Assembly: GCA_030630585.1 (NCBI GenBank)
Contig: DAOVMU010000100.1
Span: 1 to 5,935, forward strand
Reading direction: 5' to 3'
From: Candidatus Bathyarchaeota archaeon
Lineage (GTDB): Archaea; Thermoproteota; Bathyarchaeia; Bathyarchaeales; Bathycorpusculaceae
Length of the DNA stretch: 5,935 nt
In this document: one piece after another, positions 1 to 5,309 of the stretch
Layout: every line of letters starts with the position of its first letter
Numbering within the stretch: the first letter of the stretch is position 1
Translations under genes and position numbers: made by a program
The notes under the pieces: generated by a model
Told to the model about the DNA's origin: nothing
The model's database searches: none
Seen by the model: only the letters and a program-made list of their open reading frames with translations

Positions 1-123
1 CTTCCTTTTTTTTATCTGCTCCAGAAGCGTGTAAGTTCCTTCTCCAAGAATATATTTCTCCCCGATTTCAAACCATAATTTGAAGGCAGGCTTAATTTTT
101 TTCTTTCTAAGAGAAAAAGACAA
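1..123 (-). CDS. ModE-like winged helix-turn-helix regulator, N-terminal fragment (runs off window edge)
   Basis: The frame opens at a TTG (123-121), 9 nt after a GGTGA ribosome site, and stays open for 41 codons to the window edge, where it is truncated. The core reads K-P-A-F-K-L-W-F-E-I-G-E-K at residues 11-23, then Y-I-L-G-E-G-T-Y-T-L-L-E-Q-I-K at 24-38. This resembles, from memory, the first strand and first helix of the ModE N-terminal domain family (pattern K-x-x-K-L-W-x-E ... G-x-G-x-x-x-L-L-x-x-I), which in archaea often stands alone as a DNA-binding protein. ModE proteins sense molybdate or tungstate and regulate uptake and cofactor genes. The recognition helix and any ligand domain lie outside the window. 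It starts 44 nt after tupC on the same strand, so it is probably the last gene of the tup operon. The basic K/R-rich start (residues 6-11) is an unusual extension. Family assignment is inferred from a short fragment; another wHTH family is possible. Confidence 0.68.
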   Translation of the reverse strand, partial: MSFSLRKKKIKPAFKLWFEIGEKYILGEGTYTLLEQIKKRK

Positions 124-132
124 GTCAAAATG

Positions 133-137
133 TCACC
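133..137 (-). promoter_or_regulatory. Shine-Dalgarno site fixing the TTG start of the ModE-like gene
   Basis: GGTGA on the minus strand matches the anti-Shine-Dalgarno tail of archaeal 16S rRNA and sits 9 nt before the TTG at 123. An in-frame stop (TGA, 135-133) overlaps it, so the reading frame cannot begin further upstream. No ATG or GTG occurs in the frame before the conserved core, which leaves TTG as the best start. Confidence 0.6.
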
Positions 138-167
138 GCTGTAATATTCCACTTGTTTTTATTTAGA

Positions 168-1229
168 TTAATCGATCGTCTGGACCGAGGATGCTTTGAA
201 GGCGACAAAAATTTTAGAGGAAAGACTCAGTTGCATTTCAATGAAAGAACGCTTTGTTATTTGAACCACAAACTGTTTTCCAGCATCGATTCTAAGCTTC
301 ACTGTTGGTCCCAAATCCAAAATTTCAACAATTTTTCCCTCAAAAACGTTTCTTGCACTTGACTCAAGCTGGGTTTTCGATAAAATAATGTCCTCAGGCC
401 TTATGAATACAGAGATTTTTCCAGATCTTCTTATTGCGGCTTCAATCTTTGTGTTATCTTCAACGTCGATTATGGATGTTCCATCCTTAGTGATATGCGA
501 GACTCCTGAAAAAATGTTTTCAATTCTCGCAAAATCTGCCAGTTTCTTGGAGTCATTAAGGATTTTGTGGGTTTTTCCAGCATGGATTATTTTTCCGTTG
601 TTAACCAGGGCAACTTTTTCAGAAAGTATTTTTACTTGAAAAATGTTATGCGTTGCTAAAACTATAGTTGTGTTTGTTTCTTGTCTTATTTGGGATATTG
701 CTGCTTCAATTATTGACGTGTTTCTTTGATCCAGATTTGCTGTGGGTTCATCGAGTAACAGAAGTTCTGTTCGGAGTGCCAAGGCTCTTGCAAGCGAAAC
801 TCTTTGCTGTTCTCCCCCAGACAATTTCTTCGCGGCACGTTTTTCATAGCCTTCAAGCTTTACCAGTTTTAGAACGTTTCCAACTCTCTCGTTTATCGCC
901 CTTTTTGAGAAACCTCTAAGCTTTAATCCATATGCAATGTTATTGGAGACTGTTGTATTGAACAGAACAGTCTTTTGAAAGACCATTGTGCTTTTCAACC
1001 TAAGCTTAGGCACGTTTCTGTCTCCAACCAATTCGCCGTCAAGGTAGACTTCTCCCTTTGTAGGCTTCTCGATGCAAGCCAAAATTTTTAGGAAGGTAGT
1101 TTTTCCTGAGCCATTTGGTCCCATTAAGGTAAATACTTCCCCCCGAGGAATTTTCAAGGATACATCGTTGAGAGCGGTTATTGTTCCATACTTTTTTGTA
1201 ATATTGTTTAGCTCGACCATCACACTCAT
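168..1229 (-). CDS. tupC: Tungstate/molybdate ABC transporter ATP-binding protein, TupC-like
   Basis: This is the cytoplasmic ATPase that powers oxyanion import, 353 residues. The nucleotide-binding domain is complete: Walker A GPNGSGKT at residues 37-44, Q-loop Gln85, signature LSGGEQQ at 136-142, Walker B LLLLDEP at 156-162 and switch His194. Residues about 275-350 form a TOBE-like C-terminal region (S-V-F-I-R-P-E-D opening), common in molybdate, tungstate and sulfate importers, where it can act as a regulatory anion-binding module. The ATG at 1229 overlaps the tupB stop as ATGA and has AGAGG 8 nt upstream (1242-1238), so translational coupling is likely. A second ATG three codons in (1220) is a weaker alternative. 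The ATPase domain alone would not tell tungstate from other anions; the name rests on the adjacent Tup-type binding protein and permease. Confidence 0.88.
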   Translation of the reverse strand: MSVMVELNNITKKYGTITALNDVSLKIPRGEVFTLMGPNGSGKTTFLKILACIEKPTKGEVYLDGELVGDRNVPKLRLKSTMVFQKTVLFNTTVSNNIAYGLKLRGFSKRAINERVGNVLKLVKLEGYEKRAAKKLSGGEQQRVSLARALALRTELLLLDEPTANLDQRNTSIIEAAISQIRQETNTTIVLATHNIFQVKILSEKVALVNNGKIIHAGKTHKILNDSKKLADFARIENIFSGVSHITKDGTSIIDVEDNTKIEAAIRRSGKISVFIRPEDIILSKTQLESSARNVFEGKIVEILDLGPTVKLRIDAGKQFVVQITKRSFIEMQLSLSSKIFVAFKASSVQTID

Positions 1230-2002
1230 TGGAATCGCCTCTGTAGCAAGTTGGTGAGAAGATTTATCGATAACACTATGGCTAACAGTATTGCGGCCAA
1301 TGCTAGGCTTAGGGAGATTTCTCCACGAGTAGTTTCCATAGCGATTGCAGTCGTTAGAACTCTGGTACTGCCACCAACGTTCTGACCAATCATATAAGCA
1401 ATTCCCAGCTCAGCAATTGCCCTGTTAAAGCTTCCCATAATAGCCAATGTGACCCCTGGTGTTGATTCTTTCAAAACGGCAAAGGCAGTTTCAACTTCTG
1501 AAGCTCCTAAAGTTTTTGCCAAATCTTCAATGCCAGGTTCAATAGCTTCGATGGCACTTATTGTGAAGCTTATCATCATTGGCGTTATTAGAATTGCTTG
1601 CCCTACAGCGATGCCTAAGGGATTGATAAAGAGGTTTAGAAATCCAAGGGGTCCAGAGCTGGACATCAGAAGATATAAGACAAGGCCTAAAGCAACAGTT
1701 GGTATTCCAAGCAACGCGTTAAATATGCCTTTGGCAAAACTTTTTCCAACAAACTCTCCCATACCAATAATTAATCCAGCTGGAATGCTCCAAATAATCG
1801 CAAATGCCGTTGCAGTTCCGGATATATAGATCGACCGCAAAGCTACTTCCATGATTTCGGGGTCAGCGAAGATAATCAACATAATTGCTCCTTTGATACC
1901 TTCATAAAATTCTTCAACTGAGACAATGGCGATGATTATCGCTACGATTATGAAAAAAGAGATTAGTAGAGGTATCGGCTTGAACTTGTTTCTTAGTCTC
2001 AT
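1226..2002 (-). CDS. tupB: Tungstate ABC transporter permease, TupB-like
   Basis: This is the membrane subunit of the importer, 258 residues from the ATG at 2002. Hydrophobic segments lie at about residues 8-28, 55-80, 95-115, 128-150 and 230-252, with a further candidate near 187-207. The cytoplasmic coupling loop that docks on the ATPase is at about 157-185 (D-L-A-K-T-L-G-A-S, then ending K-E-S-T-P-G). The downstream stretch F-N-R-A-I-A-E-L-G and T-R-V-L-T-T-A-I-A-M-E-T is typical of TupB/WtpB-type permeases. The reading frame stays open to an ATG at 2107, but that start would lie 80 nt inside tupA and add a non-hydrophobic tail, so I reject it. A GTG at 2011 is a real rival: AAAGGA (2022-2017) lies only 5 nt before it but 14 nt before the ATG. 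The ATG has a weaker GTGA 5 nt upstream. The gene begins 9-22 nt after tupA, and its stop overlaps tupC. Confidence 0.87.
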   Translation of the reverse strand: MRLRNKFKPIPLLISFFIIVAIIIAIVSVEEFYEGIKGAIMLIIFADPEIMEVALRSIYISGTATAFAIIWSIPAGLIIGMGEFVGKSFAKGIFNALLGIPTVALGLVLYLLMSSSGPLGFLNLFINPLGIAVGQAILITPMMISFTISAIEAIEPGIEDLAKTLGASEVETAFAVLKESTPGVTLAIMGSFNRAIAELGIAYMIGQNVGGSTRVLTTAIAMETTRGEISLSLALAAILLAIVLSINLLTNLLQRRFQ

Positions 2003-2024
2003 GTAATTCACTTTATTCCTTTGG

Positions 2025-3026
2025 CTATTTGTTACCGTAAAGCTCTGGGTAATCGTATCTGTATTGGGGTGGACATTCCGAACCGTCAAAATAAGCATAG
2101 TCTTCAATCATTTGCGCCATTGGCGCTGTATTGTTTCTTAAAAGCTCCACTGCTGGATAAAACAAAGGTTGTCCATATACTGAGATTCCGTAATTCTCGA
2201 TTATTTGTTGTCCTTCTTTCGATGTCAGGAATTTTGTGAATGTGGTTGCCGCTTCAAAGTTTGCATTTGGGTTTGTTGTTTTATTTACGGCGATTGCGCT
2301 GTAAACATTGATTAATTCGGCTTCTTGACTAACTAAAGTCTTTAAATTGGGTACTAGGTTTGATGTGCCTTCACTGTATGCTAGAAAAGTTCCAATATCC
2401 GTTAGAGTATAGGCTTCTAGCTCGTTAGCAGTGATCAAAGTTTTTCCCATTGCAGAGCCTGTTTCTTTGAACCAATTTGTTTCATCTCTCTGAAGGGTCC
2501 AGTTAAAACCTGCAGCATTCCATAGCTCTTTTTCTTTGGTATGCGTTCCTGAATTGTCACCTCTGGAAATCCATGTTGCACTCGAGTTTCTTCCTGCGGA
2601 AACGATTCTGGATAAAGCCTCTGTAAGAGACAAACCTTCGATTTGAGCTAGATCACTTTTAGGACCGACGATTTGGAAAAAGTTGTACGCTATGATTTTT
2701 CTGTTGACACCATAATTCTCTTGGAGAAATCTTAGTTCTTGAGCGGGGGAGTGTACGAGTAGCATATCTACATCTCCACGCTGTGCAAATTGGATCGCTA
2801 TGCCTGTGCCTACGGAGATCAAGCATAGGTCGACTGAGTATTTTTCTTCGAAATGTTCTTCAATTTCATCTAGTAAGCCTGTGTCATAGAGACTTGTGGT
2901 GGTTGCTACTATTAGTTTTTGTCTGCTGAAGACTTCTAGATAATACCATGAACCTGCAACTGAAGACGCTGATACAATTGCAGCTATTATCATCACAGTT
3001 CCCCATGCCCCGAGTCTTATCTTCAT
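2025..3026 (-). CDS. tupA: Tungstate ABC transporter substrate-binding protein, TupA-like
   Basis: This extracytoplasmic protein captures the metal oxyanion and delivers it to TupB, 333 residues from the ATG at 3026. Residues about 4-30 are one hydrophobic helix after a short basic start, with no lipobox cysteine, so it probably stays anchored in the membrane. Two family signatures are present: T-T-T-S at 42-45 in the context L-I-V-A-T-T-T-S-L-Y-D-T-G-L-L, and S-R-G-D-N-S-G-T-H at 154-162. Both are hallmarks of TupA and separate it from ModA and from PstS. The C-terminus carries an aromatic, acidic tail after a lone Cys-Pro-Pro (residues 318-320). An ATG at 3053 is in frame, but it lies inside the promoter-proximal palindrome at or upstream of the expected transcript start. 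The ATG at 3026 has GGAAG 8 nt upstream and is preferred. Specificity for tungstate over molybdate is a family inference. Confidence 0.87.
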   Translation of the reverse strand: MKIRLGAWGTVMIIAAIVSASSVAGSWYYLEVFSRQKLIVATTTSLYDTGLLDEIEEHFEEKYSVDLCLISVGTGIAIQFAQRGDVDMLLVHSPAQELRFLQENYGVNRKIIAYNFFQIVGPKSDLAQIEGLSLTEALSRIVSAGRNSSATWISRGDNSGTHTKEKELWNAAGFNWTLQRDETNWFKETGSAMGKTLITANELEAYTLTDIGTFLAYSEGTSNLVPNLKTLVSQEAELINVYSAIAVNKTTNPNANFEAATTFTKFLTSKEGQQIIENYGISVYGQPLFYPAVELLRNNTAPMAQMIEDYAYFDGSECPPQYRYDYPELYGNK

Positions 3027-3034
3027 TTCATCAG

Positions 3035-3039
3035 CTTCC
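3035..3039 (-). promoter_or_regulatory. Ribosome binding site supporting the tupA start at 3026
   Basis: GGAAG on the minus strand, 8 nt before the ATG at 3026, is a four-of-five match to GGAGG. No comparable site precedes the in-frame ATG at 3053, so this site helps decide the start. Confidence 0.45.
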
Positions 3040-3046
3040 ATATCAT

Positions 3047-3064
3047 TATGCATGTACGTGCATA
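3047..3064. promoter_or_regulatory. Near-perfect 18-bp palindrome, candidate operator of the tup operon
   Basis: TATGCATGTACGTGCATA reads almost identically on both strands: eight of nine base pairs are symmetric, around a central GTAC. It begins 3 bp downstream of the tup TATA box and covers the place where transcription should start, about 25 nt from the box. In archaea, a repressor bound here typically blocks RNA polymerase recruitment. The neighbouring tup genes and the ModE-like gene suggest a metal-responsive operator. Symmetry and position are seen directly; the function and the cognate protein are inferred. Confidence 0.65.
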
Positions 3065-3067
3065 TCG

Positions 3068-3077
3068 CTTTTATAAG
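3068..3077 (-). promoter_or_regulatory. TATA box of the tupABC operon
   Basis: CTTATAAAAG on the minus strand is a strong archaeal TATA element, preceded by a purine-rich GAGAGAAGG that could serve as the BRE. The expected start about 25 nt downstream falls near 3047. That gives a leader of about 20 nt before the ATG at 3026, with room for its GGAAG ribosome site. Confidence 0.62.
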
Positions 3078-3106
3078 CCTTCTCTCATAAACTTACGGAA
3101 CTTCAG

Positions 3107-3118
3107 AAAATATATTAT
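3107..3118 (+). promoter_or_regulatory. Candidate TATA box of the moa operon
   Basis: AAAATATATTAT is the most TATA-like sequence in the plus direction. It would start transcription near 3138, leaving a leader of about 70 nt before the preferred moaA start. A weaker candidate, TTAACTATT at 3143-3151, would start transcription near 3172, inside the second operator-like element. I cannot choose firmly between them. Confidence 0.4.
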
Positions 3119-3131
3119 TTAGCTTGCATCA

Positions 3132-3144
3132 AAGCGCAACGCTT
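3132..3144. repeat. Short perfect inverted repeat in the divergent intergenic region
   Basis: AAGCG-CAA-CGCTT has 5-bp perfect arms around a 3-nt spacer. It coincides with the predicted moa transcript start if the TATA box at 3107-3118 is used. It could be a small protein-binding site or a 5' hairpin, but a repeat this short can arise by chance. Confidence 0.4.
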
Positions 3145-3160
3145 AACTATTAGGCAGAAT

Positions 3161-3182
3161 CGATATGAATACTTGTGCATAA
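3161..3182 (+). promoter_or_regulatory. Second operator-like element, shared with the tup palindrome, just upstream of moaA
   Basis: Reading toward moaA, this site has CGATATG, then nine bases, then TGCATAA minus its first T overlap: its blocks are CGATATG at 3161-3167 and TGCATAA at 3176-3182. Reading toward tupA, the minus strand has the same two blocks at 3067-3061 and 3052-3046, at the same spacing. By my hand alignment 15 of 22 positions agree. The core (3164-3181) is itself a degenerate palindrome, with six of nine symmetric pairs. It probably binds the same regulator more weakly. This is inference from pattern only. Confidence 0.45.
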
Positions 3183-3210
3183 CAGTCGCCGAAAACTGGA
3201 AGCAAAATGC

Positions 3211-4230
3211 ATGGATACTAAAAGCAGAAAAGATGGAACCCCATCCACGACGTTACATGACAGGTTTGGCAGAAAACTTAACAGCCTAAGAATTTCTGTA
3301 ACCCAAAAATGCAACCTCAAATGCTTTTATTGTCACAGAGAAGGTGAAGTTTCTGCAAGTCATGAAATGACTAAGGAAGAAATCGCAAAGATTGCAGAGA
3401 TCGCTTGCGAACTTGGCATGAAGAAGGTGAAGTTAACAGGTGGAGAACCTCTTCTCAGAGATGATCTTCCAGAGATTGTCTCGGAAATCGCTGAATGTGC
3501 CGACGAGGTTTCTTTGACGACCAATGGCGTGCTGTTGGAAAAATATGCCCAAACGCTTTTTAATGCAGGGCTTAAACGCGTGAACGTGAGCTTACCTTCA
3601 CTCAATCCTGAGCGCTTTCAGAAAATCACAGAAAAAGATTGTGTTCAACAAGTAAGAGACGGCATAAAAGCAGCTGCGCAAAGCCATCTTCATCCAGTTA
3701 AGATCAACATGGTGATGATGAAAGGAATTAATGTTGACGAAATCCCGAGGGCTATAGATTTTGCCCAAGATGTTGGCGCTATACTTCAGTTGATTGAATT
3801 TCAACCAATTCAACCGGAAAATTATGTTTGCTGGAAAACGTTCCATTGCAATCCAGTTCCAATAGAGAACTGGTTAAAAGAGAAGGCTCTCGCCGTTCAG
3901 GAGAACCCTCTCCATAAACGAAAAAGATATCTCCTAGAAAAAAATGGCCATCCAGTATATGTAGAGATTGTCCGACCCATTCATAATTCTGCATTCTGTC
4001 AAAACTGCACTCGCCTGCGAGTCACTTCAGATGGAAAATTAAAACCGTGTCTTCTTAGAAACGATAATCTCGTAGACATAATCTCACTAATTAGACAGGG
4101 CGCAAAATCAAATGAATTAAAAGAAGCTTTTAAGGAAGCAGTTATGCTTAGAGAACCGTATTGGAGAGAGAAAAATGAAAATCCTAGTCAAGTTCTTTGC
4201 AAGTTGTCGGGAACTGTGCGGAAAAACTAG
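3211..4230 (+). CDS. moaA: GTP 3',8-cyclase MoaA, radical SAM enzyme
   Basis: MoaA rearranges GTP to 3',8-cyclo-7,8-dihydro-GTP, the first step of molybdopterin synthesis, in the cytoplasm. The 339-residue protein opens with D-R-F-G-R at 17-21 and has the radical SAM cluster motif CxxxCxxC (Cys34, 38, 41), the SAM-contacting GGEP at 77-80, T-T-N-G at 103-106, and the second cluster motif CX2CX13C (Cys263, 266, 280) that holds the substrate-side cluster. The ATG at 3211 is preferred. An in-frame GTG at 3175 would add 12 residues but lies within the operator-like element and lacks a ribosome site; the ATG has only a weak GGA 10 nt upstream. The C-terminus overlaps moaD by 56 nt and ends S-G-T-V-R-K-N, without the terminal Gly-Gly known in bacterial and human enzymes. 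First gene of the moa operon. Confidence 0.93.
   Translation: MDTKSRKDGTPSTTLHDRFGRKLNSLRISVTQKCNLKCFYCHREGEVSASHEMTKEEIAKIAEIACELGMKKVKLTGGEPLLRDDLPEIVSEIAECADEVSLTTNGVLLEKYAQTLFNAGLKRVNVSLPSLNPERFQKITEKDCVQQVRDGIKAAAQSHLHPVKINMVMMKGINVDEIPRAIDFAQDVGAILQLIEFQPIQPENYVCWKTFHCNPVPIENWLKEKALAVQENPLHKRKRYLLEKNGHPVYVEIVRPIHNSAFCQNCTRLRVTSDGKLKPCLLRNDNLVDIISLIRQGAKSNELKEAFKEAVMLREPYWREKNENPSQVLCKLSGTVRKN
4163..4166 (+). promoter_or_regulatory. Ribosome binding site for moaD inside moaA
   Basis: GGAG lies 8 nt before the moaD ATG at 4175, within the codons for the moaA R-E-P-Y-W-R-E segment. It supports initiation inside the upstream gene despite the long overlap. Confidence 0.55.
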
Positions 4231-4420
4231 CGAACGGTTTCAGCTTCAAGACAAAGCAACGTTAAGAGATCTTCGAAGCGTAGTGATGTCGATGCATCCG
4301 ATTCTCGAAAATATGCGTGATTACCTATTAATTTCGCTAAACGAAACATTTGTTACTGAGCAAACTGAACTGAAAGAGGGCGATGTGGTTGCTTTCTTCC
4401 CTCCAGTAAGCGGTGGATAA
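4175..4420 (+). CDS. moaD: Molybdopterin synthase sulfur carrier subunit MoaD
   Basis: This is the small ubiquitin-like subunit of MPT synthase. Its C-terminal glycine is adenylylated by an E1-like enzyme and converted to a thiocarboxylate, which supplies the sulfur for the dithiolene. At 81 residues it has the usual length. The N-terminus M-K-I-L-V-K-F-F-A-S-C-R-E-L is the first beta strand and turn typical of the family, and the protein ends F-P-P-V-S-G-G, with the required terminal Gly-Gly. It overlaps the end of moaA by 56 nt in a different frame. Two tandem stops (TAA TAA) separate it from moaE, which follows after 3 nt. No MoeB-type activating enzyme is encoded in the window. A related sulfur carrier such as a ThiS or SAMP protein is unlikely, given moaE next to it. 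Confidence 0.93.
   Translation: MKILVKFFASCRELCGKTSERFQLQDKATLRDLRSVVMSMHPILENMRDYLLISLNETFVTEQTELKEGDVVAFFPPVSGG
4412..4417 (+). promoter_or_regulatory. Ribosome binding site for moaE formed by the MoaD Gly-Gly codons
   Basis: GGTGGA is at once the last two codons of moaD (Gly-Gly) and a Shine-Dalgarno-like sequence 6 nt before the moaE ATG at 4424. The intervening six bases are the tandem stops. Confidence 0.5.
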
Positions 4421-4423
4421 TAA

Positions 4424-4849
4424 ATGTTAGAGATAACACGTGATGACTTCTCCATAGATGAAATTGTTCAAAAAATCAAAACTGAAGATATTGGCGCCAT
4501 CGTTTCTTTCATTGGAATTGTTCGTGGAAAATCTAATGGTAAAAATGTTAACAAGCTTGAATTTGAAGCCTATAAAAAGATGGCTATCCTTCAACTGAAA
4601 AACATTCGCGCTGAAACTTTCCGAAAATTCAATGTGAACCAAATAGCGATTGTACACAGAATTGGTTCGCTTAAAGTATCAGACAACATCCTGTTAATTG
4701 TTGTAGGCGCTACGCATCGTGATGAAGCATTCAAGGCATGTCGCCACGTTTTGGAGCAATTAAAAAAGACTCTGCCAATATGGAAAAAAGAATTCACGCC
4801 TGAGGAAAGCTATTGGATTGAAGGTGAAACGCATGGTAAAGACGCCTAG
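4424..4849 (+). CDS. moaE: Molybdopterin synthase catalytic subunit MoaE
   Basis: MoaE pairs with thiocarboxylated MoaD and converts cyclic pyranopterin monophosphate to molybdopterin. The 141-residue protein shows the family landmarks in order: G-A-I-V-S-F-I-G-I-V-R-G at 24-35, L-E-F-E-A-Y at 45-50, H-R-I-G-S-L at 78-83, and the active-site stretch L-K-K-T-L-P-I-W-K-K-E at 113-123. Lys114 and Lys121 align with catalytic Lys119 and Lys126 of E. coli MoaE, with the same spacing around the Pro-x-Trp. The C-terminal Y-W-I-E-G at 130-134 is also typical. The gene starts right after the moaD tandem stops and overlaps moaC by 17 nt, so the synthase subunits are likely made together. Confidence 0.94.
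   Translation: MLEITRDDFSIDEIVQKIKTEDIGAIVSFIGIVRGKSNGKNVNKLEFEAYKKMAILQLKNIRAETFRKFNVNQIAIVHRIGSLKVSDNILLIVVGATHRDEAFKACRHVLEQLKKTLPIWKKEFTPEESYWIEGETHGKDA
4823..4827 (+). promoter_or_regulatory. Ribosome binding site that decides the moaC start
   Basis: GGTGA lies 5 nt before the ATG at 4833 and selects it over the in-frame TTG at 4818, which has no such site, and over a later ATG at 4872. It sits within the 3' end of moaE. Confidence 0.6.
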
Positions 4850-5309
4850 AACCTTAAGCCAACCATTGAAAATGGTGAACATATCCGATAAACCTGTAAT
4901 TAAGAGAACCGCAGAAGCAGAAGGCAAAATCTGGCTACGACAAGGAACTATCGAAAAAATACGCCATGGACTTGTTGAAAAAGGAGATGTTCTTTCTGCG
5001 GCAAATGTCGCTGGAATACTTGCTGCAAAAAAGACTCCCGAGCTTATTCCCTTATGCCACCTGATTCCCCTTTCTCAAGTAGACATATGCTTTGACATCA
5101 ATGAGAAATATGTCACTGCGAAATGCAAAGTAATAGGGAAGTGTAAGACAGGGGTTGAAATGGAAGCCCTAGTGGGTGTGAATACAGCCTTGTTGACAAT
5201 ATGGGACATGGTGAAAGACATGGAAAAAGACGAGAAAGGACAATATCCTTGTACAAAGATAGGTGAAATAAAGGTTTCAAGAAAGAAAAAGGAGAAAACA
5301 ACAGAATGA
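4833..5309 (+). CDS. moaC: Cyclic pyranopterin monophosphate synthase MoaC
   Basis: MoaC converts the MoaA product 3',8-cyclo-7,8-dihydro-GTP to cyclic pyranopterin monophosphate. From the ATG at 4833 it has 158 residues. Conserved parts are M-V-N-I-S-D-K at 14-20, K-G-D-V-L-S-A-A at 50-57 with Lys50 matching E. coli Lys51, L-I-P-L-C-H at 71-76, T-G-V-E-M-E-A-L at 106-113, and L-T-I-W-D-M-V-K-D-M-E-K-D at 121-133 with Lys132 matching catalytic Lys131. The ending Y-P-C-T-K-I-G-E-I-K-V followed by a lysine-rich tail is the archaeal form; bacterial proteins have a Gly-Gly-Lys-Ser-Gly ending instead. The start overlaps moaE by 17 nt and the stop overlaps the moaB start as ATGA, so the gene sits mid-operon and is probably translationally coupled. 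Confidence 0.94.
   Translation: MVKTPRTLSQPLKMVNISDKPVIKRTAEAEGKIWLRQGTIEKIRHGLVEKGDVLSAANVAGILAAKKTPELIPLCHLIPLSQVDICFDINEKYVTAKCKVIGKCKTGVEMEALVGVNTALLTIWDMVKDMEKDEKGQYPCTKIGEIKVSRKKKEKTTE
5291..5294 (+). promoter_or_regulatory. Ribosome binding site for moaB
   Basis: GGAG lies 11 nt before the ATG at 5306, within the lysine-rich 3' end of moaC. The spacing is slightly long, and coupling through the ATGA overlap may help. Confidence 0.4.

Noticed and set aside
124..167. Separate promoter or terminator between tupC and the ModE-like gene
   Set aside because: The 44-nt gap has an AAATAAAAA stretch that is only vaguely TATA-like and too close to the ribosome site, and no T-run or hairpin on the minus strand, so co-transcription is simpler.
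153..362. Plus-strand open frames opposite tupC, tupB and tupA, and minus-strand frames opposite the moa genes
   Set aside because: They lie antisense to well-supported genes, have no recognisable domains and no convincing ribosome sites.
2003..2107. Upstream extension of tupB to the ATG at 2107
   Set aside because: It would overlap tupA by about 80 nt, adds a polar 35-residue tail ahead of the first membrane segment, and better-placed starts exist at 2011 and 2002.
2025..3026. Phosphate (PstS) or molybdate (ModA/WtpA) binding protein instead of TupA
   Set aside because: The T-T-T-S motif near the N-terminus and S-R-G-D-x-S-G-T-H match the TupA type, and the permease and ATPase context agrees; PstS operons normally have two permeases.
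3165..3182. Five-codon upstream reading frame (M-N-T-C-A, stop) before moaA
   Set aside because: No ribosome site precedes it and it lies wholly inside the operator-like element, so chance is the simpler explanation.
3120..3210. Possible molybdenum-cofactor riboswitch in the moa leader
   Set aside because: The leader is short and shows only one 5-bp inverted repeat; I see no extended multi-helix structure, and that riboswitch class is known from bacteria.
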